Positions 44,010 to 54,657 of a DNA stretch of 64,000 nucleotides are shown one piece after another. Positions within the stretch are counted from its first letter, which is position 1. Each line of letters begins with the position of its first letter. Below the pieces are notes generated by a model that was not told the DNA's origin, made no database searches, and was given only the letters and a program-made list of their open reading frames with translations. Origin of the DNA: Streptomyces sp. NP160. GTDB lineage: Bacteria > Actinomycetota > Actinomycetes > Actinomycetales > Quadrisphaeraceae. The position numbers were made by a program, and so were the translations under genes. The stretch is from assembly GCF_006335115.1 (NCBI RefSeq), contig NZ_VDMJ01000009.1, positions 1 to 64,000 on the forward strand. Direction: 5' to 3'.

Positions 44010-45449
44010 GTGCGTGCCGCCCCCAGGAGGCCCCGCGGTCGCCGCGCGGCGCTGCTCGCCATGGTCGACGGCGCCTTCACGCTGCTGGGCGCCGTGGCCG
44101 CGGGGTGGCTGGCGCTGCTGACGGTGCAGCGCATCGCCACCGGCGGGCTGCGGGACTGGTGGCTGGTGCTGGTCCTGTGGGTCCTGCTGGCCTACCTGCT
44201 GCTGCCGCGCCTGCACGGCCTGCTCACGCGCGTCTACGTCCCCGACTACTTCATCGGGCGCACCCGCACCTACGAGGGCCTGCTCGGGGACCCCGTCAAC
44301 GCGGCCGTGCTCGGCACCACCGAGGACCTGCACACCGCCATGACCCGCGGCGGCTGGCAGCTGGCCGACGAGCTGGGCTTCCGCAGCGGGCTGCGCACGG
44401 TGACCTCCACGCTGGCGCGCCGCACCTACACCACGGCGCCGGTCAGCCCCCTGCACCTCTTCGGGCGCAGCCAGGACCTCACCTACCAGCAGGAGGTGGA
44501 GGGCAGCCCGGCCCGGCGCCACCACGTGAGGTTCTGGAGGACGCCGCCGGGCTGGCGCCTGCCGGGTGGTGCGCGCGTCGACTGGCTCGCCGCGGGCACC
44601 TACGACCGCCGGGTGGGGCTGTCGGCCTTCACCCTCCAGGTCACGCACAAGATCGACGTGGACACCGACGCCGAGCGCGACCACCTGGTGGCCACCGTGC
44701 TGGCCGGGTCGCCCGAGGTCCGGGTGCGCACCATCCGGCACTTCTCCTCGGGGTACCACGCGCGCAACGGCGGTGGCGACGCGATCCGCACCGACGGCCA
44801 CCTGCCCGTCATCGACCTCACCGACGTCGTCGACGAGGCCCGGGCCGTCCACGGCGCGCCGCCACCGGAGTGGCACGGCCTGGCGGCGCCGGCCCGGGCC
44901 CTGCTCGCCGCCGTGCGCGACACCGGCGCCTCCAACCGCGACCACCGCCCGCTCACCCTCTACCTGGGGCACGTCCTGGTGCTGCTGCGGCTTCTGGTGA
45001 CGGCGGTGGTCGCCGCCGGGGCAGCGGCAGCGGTCGTCCTCGCGCCCGGGGGCGCTGCACCGGCCTGGCTGCCCGCCCCCGAGGACCTCGTCCCGTGGCC
45101 GTCGGCGCCGGGTCCCCCGCTGCTCGTCCTCGGCGGCGCGCTGCTGGCCTGGCTGGCGTGCGCGGTGCTGTCCCAGCTGGTCTTCGCCGGGTCCTCCACG
45201 GCCCGGCTCGTCGTGCTGGCGGCCGCCGTCGTCGACGTGGTGGTCCTGCTCACGGCGACGACGACGGGCAGCGGTCCGCTGGCCTCGCGCGCGTGGACCA
45301 CCGCGCTGGTGCTGGACCTGGGCGTGGTCATCACGCTGTCGTCGGGCGACGTGCGCGACTTCACGCTGCGCAGGCGCCACCCGGGGACGCCCCCGGCCGG
45401 TCCCCGGGCGCGCGCAGCGCCCGGGGACCAGGGGTCAGGACAGGCGTGA
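44010..45449 (+). CDS. LssY-like C-terminal domain membrane protein
   Basis: This 479-residue protein opens with two helices ([17 protein letters not shown] and [16 protein letters not shown]). The LssY C-terminal-type domain spans about residues 70-290: [54 protein letters not shown] and [19 protein letters not shown]. Four further helices occupy residues 325-465. The function of the domain is unknown; LssY is named from a Legionella secretion locus. GTG 44010 has CACCAT ending six bases upstream. Its 3' end overlaps leuB by 15 bases, convergently. Confidence 0.82.
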   Translation: MRAAPRRPRGRRAALLAMVDGAFTLLGAVAAGWLALLTVQRIATGGLRDWWLVLVLWVLLAYLLLPRLHGLLTRVYVPDYFIGRTRTYEGLLGDPVNAAVLGTTEDLHTAMTRGGWQLADELGFRSGLRTVTSTLARRTYTTAPVSPLHLFGRSQDLTYQQEVEGSPARRHHVRFWRTPPGWRLPGGARVDWLAAGTYDRRVGLSAFTLQVTHKIDVDTDAERDHLVATVLAGSPEVRVRTIRHFSSGYHARNGGGDAIRTDGHLPVIDLTDVVDEARAVHGAPPPEWHGLAAPARALLAAVRDTGASNRDHRPLTLYLGHVLVLLRLLVTAVVAAGAAAAVVLAPGGAAPAWLPAPEDLVPWPSAPGPPLLVLGGALLAWLACAVLSQLVFAGSSTARLVVLAAAVVDVVVLLTATTTGSGPLASRAWTTALVLDLGVVITLSSGDVRDFTLRRRHPGTPPAGPRARAAPGDQGSGQA

Positions 45450-46505
45450 GGCCAGCGCGTCGCCCACCTCGGAGGTAGAGCGCTTCGCCGTCCCGCGCTC
45501 CAGCAGGTCCACCGCCACGGCGGCCTCCACGCGCGCCGCGGCGTCGTCGTGGCCCAGGTGCGCCAGCAGCATGCCGACGGACAGCGCGGTGGCGGTCGGG
45601 TCGGCGATCCCCTGGCCGGCGATGTCGGGGGCGGAGCCGTGGACGGGCTCGAACATCGACGGCGCGGTGCGGTCGGGGTTGATGTTGCCGCTGGCCGCCA
45701 GTCCGATGCCGCCGCAGACGGCCGCGGCGAGGTCGGTGACGATGTCGCCGAAGAGGTTGTCGGTGACGATGACGTCGAACCGGCTCGGGTCCTGCACCAG
45801 GTAGATCATCGCCGCGTCGACGTGGGCGTAGTCGGCGGTGACGTCGGGGAAGTCGGCGTTCACCCGCTCCACGGTGCGGCGCCACAGGTGTCCCGCGAAG
45901 GTCAGCACGTTGTGCTTGTGCAGCAGCGTCAGCTTCTTGCGGGGGCGCGCCTGGGCGCGGGCGAAGGCGTCGCGGACCACGCGCTCCACGCCGAAGGCGG
46001 TGTTGACGCTGACCTCTGTGGCGATCTCGGCCGGGGTGCCGACCCGCAGCGACCCGCCGTTGCCCGTGTACGGGCCCTCGGTGCCCTCGCGGACGACGAC
46101 GAAGTCGACGTCGCCCGGTTCGGCCAGGGGACCGCGCACGCCCGGGAAGAGCTTGCCGGGGCGCAGGTTGACGTAGTGGTCCAGCTCGAAGCGCAGCTTC
46201 AGCAGCAGACCGCGCTCCAGCACGCCGGAGGGCACGCCCGGGTCACCCACGGCGCCGAGCAGGATCGCGTCCGCCCCGCGGACCTCCTCCAGCACGGAGT
46301 CGGGCAGCGTCTCGCCGGTGGCGTGCCAGCGCTTGGCGCCCAGGTCGTACTCGGTGGTGGACACGCTGGTGCCGGTGGGCTCCACGGCGGCGCGCAGCAC
46401 CTTCAGGCCCTCGGCCACGACCTCCGGGCCGATGCCGTCACCGGCGATGACGGCGAGCTGGACGCTCGAGGGCGGCGTGGTGGGCGCTGCAGCGGTGCTG
46501 GTCAT
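45435..46505 (-). CDS. leuB: 3-isopropylmalate dehydrogenase
   Basis: LeuB oxidatively decarboxylates 3-isopropylmalate and, in the citramalate route, 3-methylmalate to 2-oxobutanoate. The 356-residue protein has [40 protein letters not shown] and [37 protein letters not shown] and [17 protein letters not shown] are also seen. ATG 46505 has TAGCCT ending eight bases upstream and no Shine-Dalgarno sequence. A C9 run lies 26-34 bases upstream. Confidence 0.96.
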   Translation of the reverse strand: MTSTAAAPTTPPSSVQLAVIAGDGIGPEVVAEGLKVLRAAVEPTGTSVSTTEYDLGAKRWHATGETLPDSVLEEVRGADAILLGAVGDPGVPSGVLERGLLLKLRFELDHYVNLRPGKLFPGVRGPLAEPGDVDFVVVREGTEGPYTGNGGSLRVGTPAEIATEVSVNTAFGVERVVRDAFARAQARPRKKLTLLHKHNVLTFAGHLWRRTVERVNADFPDVTADYAHVDAAMIYLVQDPSRFDVIVTDNLFGDIVTDLAAAVCGGIGLAASGNINPDRTAPSMFEPVHGSAPDIAGQGIADPTATALSVGMLLAHLGHDDAAARVEAAVAVDLLERGTAKRSTSEVGDALASRLS

Positions 46506-46551
46506 GGCCCCAGAGGCTACCGACGCACCACCGCCCCCCCCCTGCCCCCGA

Positions 46552-46565
46552 CCGTGATCATGGAC
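46552..46565. repeat. Left copy of a 14-base inverted repeat (CCGTGATCATGGAC)
   Basis: CCGTGATCATGGAC is repeated exactly, in inverted orientation, at 47083-47096. The two copies flank the frameshifted gene at 46603-47033. The core CGTGATCATGG also occurs at 36797. Confidence 0.6.
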
Positions 46566-46602
46566 CTCGTGAGCGGGAGGCACCCCCCACTCGCGAAGAG
46601 CA

Positions 46603-47033
46603 TCAGCCGGCCGAGGGGGCCCAGTCGGTTCCCAGCGGCGGCACGGCCATCGGCGTGCACGCGTCCACCGGTCCGCTGGCGACGTCGAGCTCGACCCTCG
46701 TGGTCACGCCGCTGACGGAGCGGACGTCGTCGTCAGGGTCCTCGTCGCCCGCTCCCAGCTCGGCGCCCGTGAGGAGACGGGCGGACGCCACGATGACGAG
46801 CGTCGTGCCCGGCGGCACCGCCCCCGCGGGCACACGGGCGCCGACGCTGCGCTCGCCCGTCGAGACGGTCAGCCCCGACGCGTCCACGTCGGCGCTCGTG
46901 GAGCGACCGGGGGCGCAGTGACGTCGCGGACGCAGGCGCGGTACACGGCCTCGAGCGCATCGGGGTGGGCACCCGTGCGTGCACAGCGACCTGGCAGGTC
47001 GGCGTGGGCGCTGGTAGCCGGAGGCGTGCTCAC
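46603..47033 (-). pseudogene. Small hypothetical gene interrupted by a frameshift
   Basis: Two minus-strand reading frames look like halves of one gene. The first starts at GTG 47033, with AGGAGG just upstream, and reads VSTPPATSAHADLPG... EAVYRACVRDVTAP. The second continues GRSTSADVDASGLTVSTGER, GAVPPGTTLVIVASARLLTG and ends near 46603. They join if one base is added to the five-G run at 46909-46913 (C on the coding strand), giving about 143 residues. As written, frame one reaches a TGA soon after. The gene is either decayed or carries a homopolymer sequencing error. I recognise no family; the second half is Val/Thr/Ser-rich like an extracellular beta domain. Confidence 0.5.
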
Positions 47034-47082
47034 ACCCCTCCTCGCCGGTCTGCGGCACGCAGCGTCACACGGTGCTCGGGAC

Positions 47083-47096
47083 GTCCATGATCACGG
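47083..47096. repeat. Right copy of the 14-base inverted repeat (GTCCATGATCACGG)
   Basis: This is the exact reverse complement of 46552-46565. Another TGATCAC stretch follows at 47120. The repeats frame the frameshifted gene and could be remnants of an inserted unit or intergenic repeat elements. Confidence 0.6.
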
Positions 47097-47106
47097 CGGG
47101 AATGCG

Positions 47107-47121
47107 CACCGGAAGCCGGTG
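47107..47121 (-). terminator. Short hairpin after the ABC exporter gene
   Basis: CACCGG (47107-47112) and CCGGTG (47116-47121) with loop AAG lie immediately past the exporter stop. The stem is short and has no T-run, so the assignment is weak. Confidence 0.3.
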
Positions 47122-47122
47122 A

Positions 47123-48964
47123 TCACGGAGCAGGAGCGGGGGTGTGCTCGCCGGTCTGCACGGCCCACAGGCCGGCGTAGGCGCCGCCGAGGGCCACCAG
47201 CTCGTCGTGGGTGCCTGACTCGGCGACCCGTCCCGCCGAGAGCACCCAGATCCTGTCGGCGTCGCGCACGGTCGACAGGCGGTGCGCCACCACCAGCGCG
47301 GTCCGCGTGGCCGTGACGCGCGTGAGCGAGCGCTGGATGGCGGCCTCGGTCTCGGTGTCCACCGCGGAGGTCGCCTCGTCGAGCACGAGCAGCGCCGGGT
47401 CGCGCAGGAGCGCCCGCGCCAGGGCGAGCCGCTGGCGCTGACCGCCCGACAGGGTCTGGCCCCGCTCCCCCACCACGGTGGCGTAGCCGTCGGGCAGGGC
47501 CGCCACGAAGTCGTGGGCCTCGGCGGCGCGGGCGGCCTCCTCGACCTGGGCGTCGGTGGCGTCGGGGCGGCCGTAGGCGATGTTCTCGCGCACCGTCCCG
47601 TGGAAGAGGAACGCGTCCTGGCTGACGTAGCCGATGGCGCCGCGCAGCGAGTCCCACGTGAGGTCGCGCACGTCACGGCCGTCCAGCAGCACCGCGCCGG
47701 AGCGCGGGTCGGCGAAGCGCAGCACCAGGCGCAGCAGCGACGACTTGCCGGCACCCGTCGTCCCGACCACGGCGTGGGTCTCCCCCGCCGGGACCACCAG
47801 GTCGACGCCCTGGAGCACGTCGGGCCCGTCGTCGTACCCGAACCGCACGCCGCGCAGCTCCAGCCCGCCGCGTGCCGGCGCTGGCAGGGCGGTGGAGCCC
47901 TCCACGGCGCTGGGGCGCAGCTCGAGCAGCCCGAAGATGCGCCGGGTGGAGGCCATGGCCCGCTGGTAGAGGTCCAGGGTCTGTCCGAGGTCGGTGAGCG
48001 GCCACAGCAGGCGCTGCGTCATGAAGACCAGCACGGTGAACAGGCCCACCTCGAGGCGGCCCTGCAGCGTGTACCAGCCGCCCAGCAGCAGCGTGGCGCT
48101 GAACCCGGCGAGGATCGCCATCCGGATCAGCGGCACGAACGCCGAGCTGGAGCGGATCGCGCGGGCGTTGGCCAGGCGGTACTCCCGCGAGGCGCGGGCC
48201 ACGCGGGCGCTCTCGCGCTGCTCGGCGGTGAAGGCGCGGATGGTCGCGACGCCCCCGAGGTTGCCGGCGACGACGGCCGCCACCTCCCCGGCCGTGCTGC
48301 GCACGTCGGCGTAGAGGGGCTCCAGGCGGCGCTGGAACCGGATGGAGCCCCAGGCGATGACCGGCACCGGCAGGAACGCCAGCACCGCCACCTGCCACGA
48401 CGTCGCCCCGAAGACGATCCCCACGAACACCACCGTCAGCGCCGTGTGCAGCACCGTGCGCGCGCCGACGTCGAGGAAGCGCTCCAGCTGGTTGACGTCG
48501 TCGGAGAGCACCGAGAGCACCTGGCCGGATGGCGTGCGCTCGTGCCAGCCGACGTCCATGGCCTGCACGGCGGTGTACGCCTCGGTGCGCAGCTCGTCCT
48601 GCACCGCCTGCGCCAGCCCGCGCCACAGCACGGAGGCGGCGTAGTCGGTGAGCGACTCCACCACCCACACGGCGGCGTTGACGACGGCGACGACGACGAG
48701 CTGCTCGAAGCGCCCCTCGACACCGAGCAGCGTGCTCACGAAGGAGTCGGAGCCGCGCACCACGATGTCGATGGCCACGCCCAGCAGCAGCTCGGGCGCG
48801 ACGTCCGCGGCCGTGTTGAGCGCGGTCATGAGCACCGCGAGCGCGAAGCGGGGGCGGTGGCGGCGGTGGTGGCGCCACAGGGCGCGCAGCGGTGGCGTCG
48901 CCCCCAGGGGCGCCGTGGGGCCAGCGGTCACGGGGGCCCAGCGTACGGGGCGGGTAAGGATCAC
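47123..48964 (-). CDS. ABC transporter, fused permease and ATPase (exporter type)
   Basis: This 613-residue half-transporter of the ABCB/MsbA-like exporter class should work as a dimer. Six membrane helices span residues 35-320 (ALAVLMTALNTAADVAPELL, LVVVAVVNAAVWVVESLTDY). The ATPase has Walker A GTTGAGKSSLLRLVL, Q-loop VSQDAFLFHGTVRENIA, signature LSGGQRQRLALARALL, Walker B LLVLDEATSAVD and the switch His in VAHRLSTV. The substrate could be a lipid, drug or peptide. GTG 48964 was chosen for GAGGGAG upstream; GTG 48931 is an alternative. It is divergent from the DUF2252 gene. Confidence 0.94.
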   Translation of the reverse strand: MILTRPVRWAPVTAGPTAPLGATPPLRALWRHHRRHRPRFALAVLMTALNTAADVAPELLLGVAIDIVVRGSDSFVSTLLGVEGRFEQLVVVAVVNAAVWVVESLTDYAASVLWRGLAQAVQDELRTEAYTAVQAMDVGWHERTPSGQVLSVLSDDVNQLERFLDVGARTVLHTALTVVFVGIVFGATSWQVAVLAFLPVPVIAWGSIRFQRRLEPLYADVRSTAGEVAAVVAGNLGGVATIRAFTAEQRESARVARASREYRLANARAIRSSSAFVPLIRMAILAGFSATLLLGGWYTLQGRLEVGLFTVLVFMTQRLLWPLTDLGQTLDLYQRAMASTRRIFGLLELRPSAVEGSTALPAPARGGLELRGVRFGYDDGPDVLQGVDLVVPAGETHAVVGTTGAGKSSLLRLVLRFADPRSGAVLLDGRDVRDLTWDSLRGAIGYVSQDAFLFHGTVRENIAYGRPDATDAQVEEAARAAEAHDFVAALPDGYATVVGERGQTLSGGQRQRLALARALLRDPALLVLDEATSAVDTETEAAIQRSLTRVTATRTALVVAHRLSTVRDADRIWVLSAGRVAESGTHDELVALGGAYAGLWAVQTGEHTPAPAP

Positions 48965-49006
48965 CTAACTCCCTCGCCGGGCGCTCAGGGTGCCACGCTG
49001 CGGGCC

Positions 49007-50494
49007 GTGGGCATCGAGACGGGACACCTCCGCAACCCCGGCCGCCCCGGGCACGTGGTGCTGGCGCAGGCGGACTCCGCCCCCTACGGCTCCCTGCGCT
49101 CGCGGCCGCTGCCCCGGGCGGAGCGGTACGCGCTGGGGAAGTCCCTGCGCCAGCAGGTGCCCCGCTCGGCGATGGCGGACTGGCGGCCGGCACCCGAGCG
49201 CCGCAGCGTGGTCGAGCAGATCAGGGAGGCGCACGAGGGCCGGCTGGACCGCCTCGTGCCCGTGCGCGTGGGCCGGATGGCCGCGAGCCCCTACGGGTTC
49301 CTGCGCGGCACGGCCGGCCTCATGGCCGCCGACCTGGCCACCCTCCCGGCCACCGGGGTCACACCGGTGATCTGCGGCGACTCCCACATCGGCAACGTCG
49401 GCCTGTACGGCTCGCCCTCGCGCGAGCTGGTGCTCGACCTCAACGACTTCGACGAGGCCCACCCCGGTCCGTGGGAGTGGGACCTGCGGCGCCTCGTGGC
49501 GAGCGCCTGGGTGGCCGGCCGGCAGGCGGGCCTGGCGGAGGACTCCTGCGAGCGGGCCGTCCGCGCCGCCGTGCGGGCCTACCGCGAGCACCTGCACGAG
49601 CTGGCGGAGCAGCCGCTGCTGGAGCGCAGCTGGACCAGCTTCGGGGTCGACCGGCTCGCGAGCGCCACCAAGGACCCCGGCCTGCGCCACGAGGTGGAGC
49701 GCGCCGCCAAGCGCGCCCGCCACCGCACGAGCGACCGCGCCCTGCCGCGCTTCACCGAGGTGGTGGCGCACGAGGACCGGTCCGGTGGGTCCGGCGGGTC
49801 CGGCGGGGTGACGGCCAGCCGGCGGATCGTGGTGGAGCCGCCGCTCATCACGCGCCCCGAGGTCGACGACGAGCCGCTGCTGGCCGAGGCCCTCGACGAC
49901 TACCTCGCCACGCTCGCCCCGCACTGGGCGCGGCTGCTGGGCGGCTACACGCTCGTGGACATCGCCCACAAGGTGGTGGGCGTGGGCAGCGTCGGCCTGC
50001 GCGCCTACGTGGCGCTGCTGGAGGGCTCCGACAGCGACGACGTCGTCTTCCTCCAGCTGAAGCAGGCCCGGCGCTCGGTCGTGGCGCCGTGGGTCCACGG
50101 CGACAACGCCTGGCACAAGCACCAGGGCCAGCGGGTCGTGGAGTACCAGCAGGCGCTGCAGACGACGTCCGACCCGCTGCTGGGCTGGACGACGGTCGGT
50201 GAGCGGCAGTACTACGTGCGCCAGTTCCGGAACATGAAGGGCAGCGTGGTGCTGGACGGCATCGGAGCCAACGCCCTGCGCGACTACGCCGGCGTGTGCG
50301 CCCAGCTGCTGGCCAAGGGGCACGCCCGGACCTCGGGCGCGTCGATGATCGCGGGGTACCTCGGCTCCTCCGACAAGGCCGACCACGCGCTGGCGACCTT
50401 CGCCCGCCGCTACGCCGACCAGACCGAGGCCGACCACGCCGAGCTGGTCGACGCGGTCTCCCGCGGGGTGCTGCCCGTCGAGCGCGGCGTCTGA
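49007..50494 (+). CDS. DUF2252 domain protein
   Basis: This 495-residue soluble protein belongs to DUF2252, a family of unknown function with kinase-like motifs. GDSHIGNVGLYGSPSRELVL and DLNDFDEAHPGPWEWDLRRL resemble the catalytic and metal-binding loops of aminoglycoside-phosphotransferase-type kinases. VVGVGSVGLRAYVALLEG and FLQLKQARRSVVAPWV could form the nucleotide site. A (SGG)n linker at about residue 263 separates two parts. GTG 49007 has CACGCT ending seven bases upstream. It shares an intergenic region with the ABC exporter. Confidence 0.88.
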   Translation: MGIETGHLRNPGRPGHVVLAQADSAPYGSLRSRPLPRAERYALGKSLRQQVPRSAMADWRPAPERRSVVEQIREAHEGRLDRLVPVRVGRMAASPYGFLRGTAGLMAADLATLPATGVTPVICGDSHIGNVGLYGSPSRELVLDLNDFDEAHPGPWEWDLRRLVASAWVAGRQAGLAEDSCERAVRAAVRAYREHLHELAEQPLLERSWTSFGVDRLASATKDPGLRHEVERAAKRARHRTSDRALPRFTEVVAHEDRSGGSGGSGGVTASRRIVVEPPLITRPEVDDEPLLAEALDDYLATLAPHWARLLGGYTLVDIAHKVVGVGSVGLRAYVALLEGSDSDDVVFLQLKQARRSVVAPWVHGDNAWHKHQGQRVVEYQQALQTTSDPLLGWTTVGERQYYVRQFRNMKGSVVLDGIGANALRDYAGVCAQLLAKGHARTSGASMIAGYLGSSDKADHALATFARRYADQTEADHAELVDAVSRGVLPVERGV

Positions 50495-50557
50495 GGGCCG
50501 GCGGAGGCACGCGGCTCGACACGCGCTCGTCACATCCTGGGTGCAGGCTGTGCCGGC

Positions 50558-52009
50558 ATGGCGACGACGACGGCGGACTCCGGTCCCGAGAGCGGCCTGA
50601 AGCGCACCATCACGGGTCGGCTCCTCTACTTCTACGTCCTGGGCGACGTGCTCGGCTCCGGCGTGTACGTGCTCATCGGCCTGGTGGCCGGCGCGGTCGG
50701 CGGCGCGTTCTGGGTGGCCTTCGCCGCCGGCGTGACGGTGGCCGCCATCACGGGCCTGGCGTACGCGGAGCTGGTGACCAAGTACCCCCAGGCCGCGGGC
50801 GCGTCGCTGTACGTGAGCAGGGCGTTCCGCAACCCCACGCTGACGTTCTTCGTGACCGTCTGCATGCTCTCGGCCTCGTTCGCGGCGATCGGGTCGCTGG
50901 CGAGCGGCTTCTCGCGCTACTTCGGCTCGCTGTGGGACCTGCCGCCGGCACTGCTCGTCTCGGTGCTCTTCGTGGCGGCCGTCGCGGTGGTCAACTACAT
51001 CGGCATCACCGAGTCCGTGGTCATCAACATGCTCATGACGCTCGTCGAGGTGGCCGGGCTCGTCATCATCGCCGCCATCGGCGTGGTCGCCCTGGCCGGC
51101 GGCGACGCCGACCTGTCGGTGCTCACCGACTTCTCCGCCGAGGGCAGCCCGGTCATCGCCGTGGTCGCCGGCGTGACGCTCGCATTCTTCGCCATGACCG
51201 GCTTCGAGAACGCCGCCAACGTCGCCGAGGAGACCATCGACCCCTCGCGCACCTTCCCGCGGGCGCTCGTGGGCGGCATGGTCACCGCGGGCGTCATCTA
51301 CGTCGTCGTCGCCGTGTCGGCGGCGCTGGTGGTGCCGGTCGACCAGCTGGCCGGCTCCGACGCGGCGCTGCTCGAGGTGGTGCGCGCGGGGCTCCTGCCG
51401 CTGCCCGTCGGCGTGATGATCGTCCTCTTCTCGGTCATCGCGATGATCGCCATCAGCAACACCACGCTCGTCACCACTGCCGCGGGCGCCCGCATCCTCT
51501 ACGGCATGGGGCGCGTGGACGTGGTGCCCCGCGTCTTCGCCCGCGTCCACCCGACCCGGCGCAGCCCGGTCGTCGCGCTCGGGTTCACCCTCGCCGTCGT
51601 CGTCCTGCTCATGGCAGTGGGGTCGGTGTTCACGGCGCTGGGCGGCCCGGACGTGGTGGAGCGGCTGGCCACGATCACCGTGGTGTTCCTCGTGTTCGTC
51701 TACGCGCTGGTCATCGTGTGCGCGCTGAAGCAGCGCGGGAAGGACGAGCACCCCGGCGTCTTCCGCGCCAGCACTCCGCTGCTGGTCCTCGGCATCCTCG
51801 GCAACGCGGCGATCCTCGTCTACACGGTCGTCGACGACCCGACGTCGCTGCTCTGGGTGGCAGGGCTGCTCGGGCTGGGCGCGGTGCTGTACGCCGTGCA
51901 GCGCGCCCGCGGCGGCGGCGCGAGCACCGAGGCGCTGCTGTCGGGTGGCGTCGAGCGTGCGGGTGATCCGGACGTGCCCGATGGTGTCCCTGACGAGAGG
52001 AGCCGCTGA
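50558..52009 (+). CDS. APC-family amino acid permease
   Basis: This 483-residue transporter has about twelve to thirteen helices. FYVLGDVLGSGVYVLIGLVA is the unwound first helix with a GxG-type substrate motif, LAYAELVTKYPQAAGASLYV follows, and AFFAMTGFENAANVAEETID is the second typical motif. It should import an amino acid or polyamine by proton or sodium symport; the specificity is unknown. CAGGCT ends eight bases before the ATG. Its TGA overlaps the ATG of the stress protein gene by one base, suggesting joint expression. Confidence 0.92.
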   Translation: MATTTADSGPESGLKRTITGRLLYFYVLGDVLGSGVYVLIGLVAGAVGGAFWVAFAAGVTVAAITGLAYAELVTKYPQAAGASLYVSRAFRNPTLTFFVTVCMLSASFAAIGSLASGFSRYFGSLWDLPPALLVSVLFVAAVAVVNYIGITESVVINMLMTLVEVAGLVIIAAIGVVALAGGDADLSVLTDFSAEGSPVIAVVAGVTLAFFAMTGFENAANVAEETIDPSRTFPRALVGGMVTAGVIYVVVAVSAALVVPVDQLAGSDAALLEVVRAGLLPLPVGVMIVLFSVIAMIAISNTTLVTTAAGARILYGMGRVDVVPRVFARVHPTRRSPVVALGFTLAVVVLLMAVGSVFTALGGPDVVERLATITVVFLVFVYALVIVCALKQRGKDEHPGVFRASTPLLVLGILGNAAILVYTVVDDPTSLLWVAGLLGLGAVLYAVQRARGGGASTEALLSGGVERAGDPDVPDGVPDERSR

Positions 52010-52470
52010 TGGGCACGAAGGTGGTCGTGGCGACCGACGGGTCGCTGGAGTCGCTGCAGGCCGCGCGGGCGCTGCCCGCGCTGCTCGACGAGGCCGAGGT
52101 GCAGGAGGTGCTCGTGGTCGCGGTGCTCAGCCCGACGGCGGCGGTGCCCTTCCGCGACGAGATCGGCGGCCGCGGCTCGGCCGCCAGCCCCGACCCGACG
52201 GCACCCAGCTACCGCCAGGAGGCCGAGTCGGCGGTCGCCGTGGTGGCGCAGGAGTTCAGCGCCTGGCCGGGACGCGTGCGCACGCAGGTCCGCAGCGGCT
52301 CGGCGGCCGCGGAGATCGTCGAGGCCGCCGAGGAGGCCCGGGCCGACCTGATCGTCATGGCGTCCGGCAGCAAGGGCCTGACGCGGACGGTGCTGCTGGG
52401 TTCGACGGCCACGCGGGTGCAGCACTCGGCGCCGTGCTCCGTGCTCGTCTGGCGCCAGCCCCGCTCCTGA
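52009..52470 (+). CDS. Universal stress protein (UspA family)
   Basis: This 153-residue UspA-fold protein has KVVVATDGSLESLQAARALP at the start and ADLIVMASGSKGLTRTVLLG. STATRVQHSAPCSVLVW follows, matching the ATP-binding G-2x-G-9x-G(S/T) motif. It is coupled to the APC permease by a TGATG junction. Usp proteins next to permeases often bind nucleotide and may tune transport; that role here is inferred from position. It is convergent with the next gene, with three bases between the stops. Confidence 0.93.
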   Translation: MGTKVVVATDGSLESLQAARALPALLDEAEVQEVLVVAVLSPTAAVPFRDEIGGRGSAASPDPTAPSYRQEAESAVAVVAQEFSAWPGRVRTQVRSGSAAAEIVEAAEEARADLIVMASGSKGLTRTVLLGSTATRVQHSAPCSVLVWRQPRS

Positions 52471-52473
52471 CGC

Positions 52474-52902
52474 TCAGCGGGGGCGCCGCACCCGCACCGG
52501 GCCCTTCGCGGTGTCCGGGTCGACCACCGCGCCCTTCTGCGTGATCTCGGCCCGCCCCGCCACCACGAGCCGACGAGCCGCGGCGCGCGCCGGCTCCATG
52601 AGGTCGCGCCAGGCCTCCCCCTCCAGGCCACGCTCGCCCGCGACGGCGCGGGCCGCCTCGGACGGGCACACCGAGGACGACGACGCGCGCGCGTCCAGCA
52701 GGCGCTCGAGCGAGGACTCGAGGGCGGCGTCGACGTCGGACGCGGCCGCCGAGCGCCCGCGGCGCCGGCAGGCGTCGGAGCAGTAGCGCACGCCCTCCCA
52801 GTCGCGCTCCCACTTCTTGCGCCACGTGATGGTGCGGCCGCACACCGCGCACGGCTTGGTGGGCAGCTCGCTCTTCGCGCTCGCGCGGGACCCTCGGCTC
52901 AC
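52474..52902 (-). CDS. DUF2256 and DUF3253 domain protein
   Basis: This 142-residue protein combines two small domains. The DUF2256-like zinc motif, about residues 15-50, reads [20 protein letters not shown] and [10 protein letters not shown] (CxxC and CxxxC). The DUF3253-like helical domain, about residues 55-142, includes [40 protein letters not shown] and [23 protein letters not shown]3253 has a winged-helix appearance. The function is unknown. It lies after a very large hairpin that ends the ilvC transcript. Confidence 0.85.
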   Translation of the reverse strand: MSRGSRASAKSELPTKPCAVCGRTITWRKKWERDWEGVRYCSDACRRRGRSAAASDVDAALESSLERLLDARASSSSVCPSEAARAVAGERGLEGEAWRDLMEPARAAARRLVVAGRAEITQKGAVVDPDTAKGPVRVRRPR

Positions 52903-52915
52903 ACGGTCACCAACG

Positions 52916-53024
52916 CCGGGGGGCTCCGCACCACTCCCGCACTGGCACGGGGTGGCCCTGTGCCAGACCTACTGGCACGGGGCCACCCCGTGCCGCTCGA
53001 GGGAGTGGCGCGGAGCGGCCCCGT
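52916..53024 (-). terminator. Large nested hairpin after ilvC
   Basis: Nested arms build a stem of about 40 pairs: GCTCCGC/GCGGAGC (52923-52929 with 53010-53016) and CCACTCCC/GGGAGTGG (52931-52938 with 53001-53008). Inside these are GGCACGGGGTGGCCC/GGGCCACCCCGTGCC (52944-52958 with 52980-52994) and GTGCCAG/CTGGCAC (52960-52966 with 52972-52978). CTGGCACGGGG also occurs twice directly, allowing alternative folds. It fills the ilvC to DUF2256 gap. Confidence 0.75.
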
Positions 53025-53042
53025 GGTGGGGACGCGGGTGCG

Positions 53043-54653
<1,611 letters not shown>

Positions 54654-54657
<4 letters not shown>

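Noticed and set aside
49780-49810. GGTCCGGCG tandem repeats in the DUF2252 gene.
   Set aside because: In frame they encode a short Gly/Ser linker. There is no sign of a mobile or regulatory repeat.
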